Assembly: GCF_002811945.1 (NCBI RefSeq)
Contig: NZ_NPDX01000002.1
Coordinates: 310,001-374,000 of the forward strand
Origin: Leptospira harrisiae
GTDB taxonomy: Bacteria; Spirochaetota; Leptospiria; Leptospirales; Leptospiraceae
Length of the DNA stretch: 64,000 nucleotides
Direction: 5' to 3'
How positions within the stretch are numbered: the first letter of the stretch is position 1; each line of letters opens with the position of its first letter. The translations under genes and the position numbers were made by a program. A model generated the notes under the pieces. It had not been told where the DNA came from. It saw only the letters and a list, made by a program, of their open reading frames with translations, and searched no databases. Below are positions 60,122 to 64,000 of the stretch, piece after piece.

Positions 60122-63100
60122 ATGCGTAAGTTGGTCCTTATCGTTGGTTTTTTATTTTCCCTTAACTCGTGTAATTCTTTTTCAGGTTTTTTTCGTTCCT
60201 TCAAACGTTCTATTTTTCCAAGTAGTTGTCGTGTTGAGGTAAAACTTGATACGAGTGATTTAAAATATATAGAAGATCTTTGGGACTATCGTTTTACAGT
60301 TTCAGAAGATACCAATTTAAGAGAGTTTGCATCTGCAGTTCAAATATCTCCAAAACCTTCTTACCAAAAAACAGTATTTTCTAATTACATAAGCCGAGAG
60401 TTTTCTCTCGACTCTTGGAGTTTTGATCCAGGTATAAGTTATGAAATCAAAATTGGAAAATTTTATGCAGAGAACGATTGTTTTCTTGAAACACCTGTTA
60501 GCTTCAACTTGCCGGCAATGTTAAGAAAACCATCATTCTATTTATCAAGGGAAAATATATTTGAATCCAATTTAAACAAAGTATTACCGATTTCAATTTC
60601 AAATGTTCCTGAATTTCAAATTCGCTCCGCTGAATTGTCAATTCCCATTCTTGTAAATGCAGTTGCCACACTTGGAGATAAGTATTATGAATACGAAAAC
60701 CAACTGAACTGGAAAAAGTCTGTTTGGAAATCGGGAATAAAGGTAAATTCCTATGGCAATCAAGGAATGGATATCGACAATTATTTTGGCCCTAAACCAA
60801 ACACAAAGTCTTGGGTTGCAATTCAGTTAGGTGCCAATGTTATCGGTGACAACAACATAGAAGAATTCAAAAAGGAATCTATATTTTTACAATCTACAAA
60901 CCTAGGAATCACAACAAAATTAGATCCAAATACAATTCACGTTTGGGTACATAGTTTATCAAAAGCAGAACCCGTTGCGAATGCGGATATCAGTTTGTAT
61001 GAAAAAGGAAGTCTCCGAGGAACTTGTAAAACAGATAAAGACGGATATTGTACGACTCCTTCTATCAATGATACAAAAGCATTCGGAAAATCTGTGTTAA
61101 TTGCGGAAGATCCTTCTGGCGATAAAGCATTTCTTCATTTTAATGAAACACATATTGAAGGTTATAGTGATTACTACACTGAAAATCATGTGAAAGGTAA
61201 AATATACTTCGATCGAAAGTTATATAGACCTGGTGACCGAGTTGAGATCAAAGCAGTTATTTCGGATAGAAAAAATGGGGTTTTGGTACCTTATGCTTCG
61301 AAAGTATTGAACATTCAAATACGCGATTCAAGAGGAAAGGATGTAGCAAATACAAACGTAACTTCAACTTCGCAAGGTGGTGTTACTACTGGTTACTCCA
61401 TTCCTTCAGATGCACCTCTTGGACATTATTCTGTATCCGTGTACCTTTCCGGAAAAGATGATTCTGTTACCTACGATACCTTTCAAGTAGAAGAATTCCG
61501 CCCTGTTAATTTTATGGTAAACGTAAATTTGGCAAATTCTGTAAACAAAAACCAAAATTTGAAAGGATCTGTAGAAGGAAAATATATGTTTGGTGCTCCG
61601 ATGGGAGGAGCTAAGGTTAGTTATTCGGTCTTAAAAAGAAAAAGATATATATCTTTCAGTTCCTTTCCAAATTATGATTTTTCAGATACATGGTATGATT
61701 ATGAAGATGAATACTCTAGTGGAAATTCCGACTACGTAACTGGGTCAGAAGGTGTATTGGATGATAAAGGTTTTTATCAATTGGATCTTCCAATCACTGA
61801 TTTAACAGGTAAGTTCGTCACTGATGGTGAAACCATCGAAATTGCCGATCCATATAATTTAGTCGTGGAATCATCTGTTTTTGATGTAGATGGAAAGTCT
61901 GTAACAAAATCTGCTATTTTGCCTTACAATCCATCCGAAACATATGTTGGATTGAAATGTAACGATCGCTACCAATCAATGGAAAAACCATTTTTATTCA
62001 ATGCATTTGCAGTCAATTTACAAGGGAAGGCAGTTGCAGGTACAGAATTAAAAGTTTATATTATTTATAATGATTGGACTTCAGTTTTATCAAAGGGATT
62101 AGGGAAGTTTTTCTTTCGCAGCAACCAACTAACAAAGAAAATTGTAGAAGTTAAAAAACTCATTTCAAAGGTGGATGGAGTCTCTTTTGATTATCGAGCT
62201 AAAGAATCTGGAAGTTATACTGTTTTAGTTCTGAATGGCGATAAAGTATATTCTCGAGTGGATTTTTATGCATATCAAAAAGAATCTTATTATACTTGGG
62301 ACTTTCGCGGGGATGATTCCATTGAGTTACGATCTGATAAAAAAGAATATAAAATTGGCGATACGGCAAAAATTTTAATCAAATCTCCGTTGCAGAACGC
62401 TCGCGTGATCGTTACTGTAGAGCGAGATTCGGTATATTTCAAAAAATCATTTTTAATGAAAGGAAATAGTGCGCCGCTTGAGATTCCTATCGAAGAATCA
62501 TTTTTACCTAATGTGGATGTAAATGTAGTTATGTTGTCTGGTAGATTGCCTATACCAGAAGGGATTTCTGCAGAGGACATCAAAGAGTTCAATGAACAAG
62601 ACTTAGGTGCTCCAAAGGCAAAAACCGGATCTGTAACTTTGAAAGTTAATTTAAATTCTCGAACGGCTCCGGTAGTCATTAAAACTGATAAAACGGAATA
62701 CCAACCGAGAGAACAAGTGAAACTATCGATCCAAACTAATCCAGGTGCAGAGCTCACCGTATCTGTTGCCGATCGTGGAGTATTAGATTTAGTTGGTTAT
62801 TCATTCCAAAGCCCAGTTCAAATGTTTTATCAATATTGGTATAGCATTGTTAAAACTTTTGAGCTTCGGAGTATGATCATCAAACATTATATATACGAAA
62901 ATAAAGGTGATAGTCCAGGAGGAGATTATGGTGAAGATTCCGGTGGCGGATTCTCTGCTGAATCAGAATCAGGGGCGAGAAAAGATTTTCGACACACTGC
63001 TTATTGGAATCCAGTGGTTATTGCTGATAGTAATGGAAATGCCGATCTAAGTTTTACATTGCCGGACAATTTGACTACATTTCGAGTTATGGTTGCATCT

Positions 63101-64000
63101 TCAGCCAATGGTAAATACGGAGCTTCCAATTCTGAATTCCTTGTCAAAAAGAATTTAGTTTTACAAAAGACTGTTGCGCGATTTATTCGAGTAGGCGATA
63201 GTTTGGAGTTAGGTGGAAGTATAACAAATAATACGAAGAAAAAAGGAAAATTCAAATATAAAATCGATTCAAAATTTCTTTCACAGGACAAAAATTGGAC
63301 TTCGATTGAACTGGCTGCTGGTCAAACAAAGGAAGTTCTGAGAACATTTCAAATTTCTGATACACAGTACATTAAACTTAAACTGGATCATCCAAAGGAT
63401 GAAATTCAATTGTCTTATCAAATGTCTGTAGAGCCAGAAAACAGTTCCGAATTTGCCGAATTTAAAAAATCAGATCTTTCTGATTCCTTGGTTGTTACCA
63501 TTCCTATCAAAGAATTTGATCCAGTAACTTCTGTGCAGTTTTCAGGATATACTGATTCGGAACACAAAACCTTAATTGTTTTTCCAAAAAAAGATTCTAT
63601 TTTGTTGAACAAAGGATCGTTAGACATTCGTTTGTCGGGAACTGCTTTGACCGCTTTGAAATCTGCTTTCGATTTTTATGAATCGAATCCTTATTTTTGT
63701 ATGGAACAACGGACATCTGCTTATTTACTTTCTTTGAGTGCAGGGGAGTTATTAAAAGATTTCCAATACAAAGCTCCTTCCAAAGAGTCATATGATTTCA
63801 CACAAATAGAAAAGTTGTTTTTGGATGAGATGTCGGAATTCCAGGCTGTCGATGGAAGTTTTAAAGTCTGGAAAGGCAATGGCAGAACCGGTTATCCTTA
63901 TTTGACTGCATACATTGTTTCGGTAATGCAGATAGCGAAGGAGAAAGGAAAACGATCCAATCCACAAGCCTACCAAGCCGCTATCCAGTATTTACTAAAT
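60122..64000 (+). CDS. Bacterial alpha-2-macroglobulin family lipoprotein (3' end outside window)
   Basis: An open frame from ATG 60122 runs without a stop to the last base, 1293 codons. The signal peptide ends LFSLNSCNSF, with the lipid-accepting Cys at residue 17, so the protein is attached to a membrane facing the periplasm or surface. The MG2-type signature KLYRPGDRVEIKAVISDR lies near residue 365 and later macroglobulin segments follow (YKIGDTAKILIKSPL, then VERDSVYF). The thioester motif CMEQ is intact with Cys1193 (YFCMEQRTSAY). The family traps proteases that enter the periplasm. No pbpC gene is seen beside it on the visible side. The length so far fits a family member of about 1500-1900 residues. 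Confidence 0.93.
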   Translation, partial: MRKLVLIVGFLFSLNSCNSFSGFFRSFKRSIFPSSCRVEVKLDTSDLKYIEDLWDYRFTVSEDTNLREFASAVQISPKPSYQKTVFSNYISREFSLDSWSFDPGISYEIKIGKFYAENDCFLETPVSFNLPAMLRKPSFYLSRENIFESNLNKVLPISISNVPEFQIRSAELSIPILVNAVATLGDKYYEYENQLNWKKSVWKSGIKVNSYGNQGMDIDNYFGPKPNTKSWVAIQLGANVIGDNNIEEFKKESIFLQSTNLGITTKLDPNTIHVWVHSLSKAEPVANADISLYEKGSLRGTCKTDKDGYCTTPSINDTKAFGKSVLIAEDPSGDKAFLHFNETHIEGYSDYYTENHVKGKIYFDRKLYRPGDRVEIKAVISDRKNGVLVPYASKVLNIQIRDSRGKDVANTNVTSTSQGGVTTGYSIPSDAPLGHYSVSVYLSGKDDSVTYDTFQVEEFRPVNFMVNVNLANSVNKNQNLKGSVEGKYMFGAPMGGAKVSYSVLKRKRYISFSSFPNYDFSDTWYDYEDEYSSGNSDYVTGSEGVLDDKGFYQLDLPITDLTGKFVTDGETIEIADPYNLVVESSVFDVDGKSVTKSAILPYNPSETYVGLKCNDRYQSMEKPFLFNAFAVNLQGKAVAGTELKVYIIYNDWTSVLSKGLGKFFFRSNQLTKKIVEVKKLISKVDGVSFDYRAKESGSYTVLVLNGDKVYSRVDFYAYQKESYYTWDFRGDDSIELRSDKKEYKIGDTAKILIKSPLQNARVIVTVERDSVYFKKSFLMKGNSAPLEIPIEESFLPNVDVNVVMLSGRLPIPEGISAEDIKEFNEQDLGAPKAKTGSVTLKVNLNSRTAPVVIKTDKTEYQPREQVKLSIQTNPGAELTVSVADRGVLDLVGYSFQSPVQMFYQYWYSIVKTFELRSMIIKHYIYENKGDSPGGDYGEDSGGGFSAESESGARKDFRHTAYWNPVVIADSNGNADLSFTLPDNLTTFRVMVASSANGKYGASNSEFLVKKNLVLQKTVARFIRVGDSLELGGSITNNTKKKGKFKYKIDSKFLSQDKNWTSIELAAGQTKEVLRTFQISDTQYIKLKLDHPKDEIQLSYQMSVEPENSSEFAEFKKSDLSDSLVVTIPIKEFDPVTSVQFSGYTDSEHKTLIVFPKKDSILLNKGSLDIRLSGTALTALKSAFDFYESNPYFCMEQRTSAYLLSLSAGELLKDFQYKAPSKESYDFTQIEKLFLDEMSEFQAVDGSFKVWKGNGRTGYPYLTAYIVSVMQIAKEKGKRSNPQAYQAAIQYLLN

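Noticed and set aside
1..64000. CRISPR arrays, tRNA or rRNA genes, insertion sequences, prophage
   Set aside because: No regularly spaced repeats, no cloverleaf-like segments, and no transposase, integrase or phage structural genes were seen in the window.

Overview
The window is AT-rich, densely packed bacterial DNA that most likely comes from a Leptospira, probably a free-living (saprophytic) species. This rests on the gene families: leptospiral-type lipoproteins, 7TMR-DISM receptors fused to phosphatases, kinases and AraC domains, slr1658/slr1659-like partner-switching proteins, and a mre/mrd cell-shape operon with an enlarged RodA. Genus is inferred with fair confidence; species is not claimed. 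I saw no rRNA, tRNA, insertion sequence, phage gene or CRISPR array.

Region by region. 1-2.6 kb: the end of a STAS-domain gene, an exported protein, ribF and an unknown coiled-coil protein. 2.6-7.8 kb: a reverse-strand cell-elongation operon mreC-mreD-mrdA(PBP2)-rodA with start/stop overlaps; mreB is not present. 7.8-16.3 kb: mostly reverse-strand housekeeping and unknown genes (RDD, MFS, LOG family, HEAT-like, DUF4846, zinc alcohol dehydrogenase, Rossmann protein). This part includes a 560-bp gap holding a probable gene remnant. 16.4-20.1 kb: an ankyrin protein, then two membrane proteins divergent from a TetR regulator. 20.1-23.6 kb: a partner-switching cluster of two paralogous GHKL ATPases, a STAS protein and a membrane PP2C phosphatase. 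23.8-25.7 kb: two lipoprotein genes behind a cobalamin riboswitch read on the reverse strand.

25.8-33.5 kb: a PlsC-like acyltransferase and a TetR, then an apparent anion/bicarbonate locus. In it SbtA and a beta-barrel porin are divergent from a 7TM-AraC regulator and a SulP transporter, with a perfect spaced palindrome between the two sides. 33.5-39.4 kb: a TPM-domain protein, then a TolC-MacA-MacB-TetR efflux operon. 39.4-43.4 kb: a copper/electron-transfer operon (cupredoxin/beta-helix membrane lipoprotein, PLDc_N protein, two-domain multicopper oxidase, SCO chaperone). 43.4-53.9 kb: a reverse-strand TonB system (small lipoproteins, TonB-dependent receptor, ExbB, ExbD, TonB) flanked by a LytS-type kinase on one side and a LytTR regulator plus PP2C phosphatase on the other. 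53.9-57.1 kb: OxyR, AhpC and AhpF for peroxide defence. 57.1-64 kb: a hybrid histidine kinase, an unknown protein and the 5' 1293 codons of an alpha-2-macroglobulin lipoprotein that runs off the end.

The genes fall into self-contained functional blocks, each with its own regulator (TetR, AraC, OxyR, LytTR or riboswitch). Six of the seven convergent gene pairs overlap at their 3' ends. The observations most worth following are the B12 riboswitch ahead of lipoproteins of unknown function, the copper operon with its unusual fusion protein, the palindrome in the bicarbonate locus, and the partner-switching cluster with duplicated ATPases.
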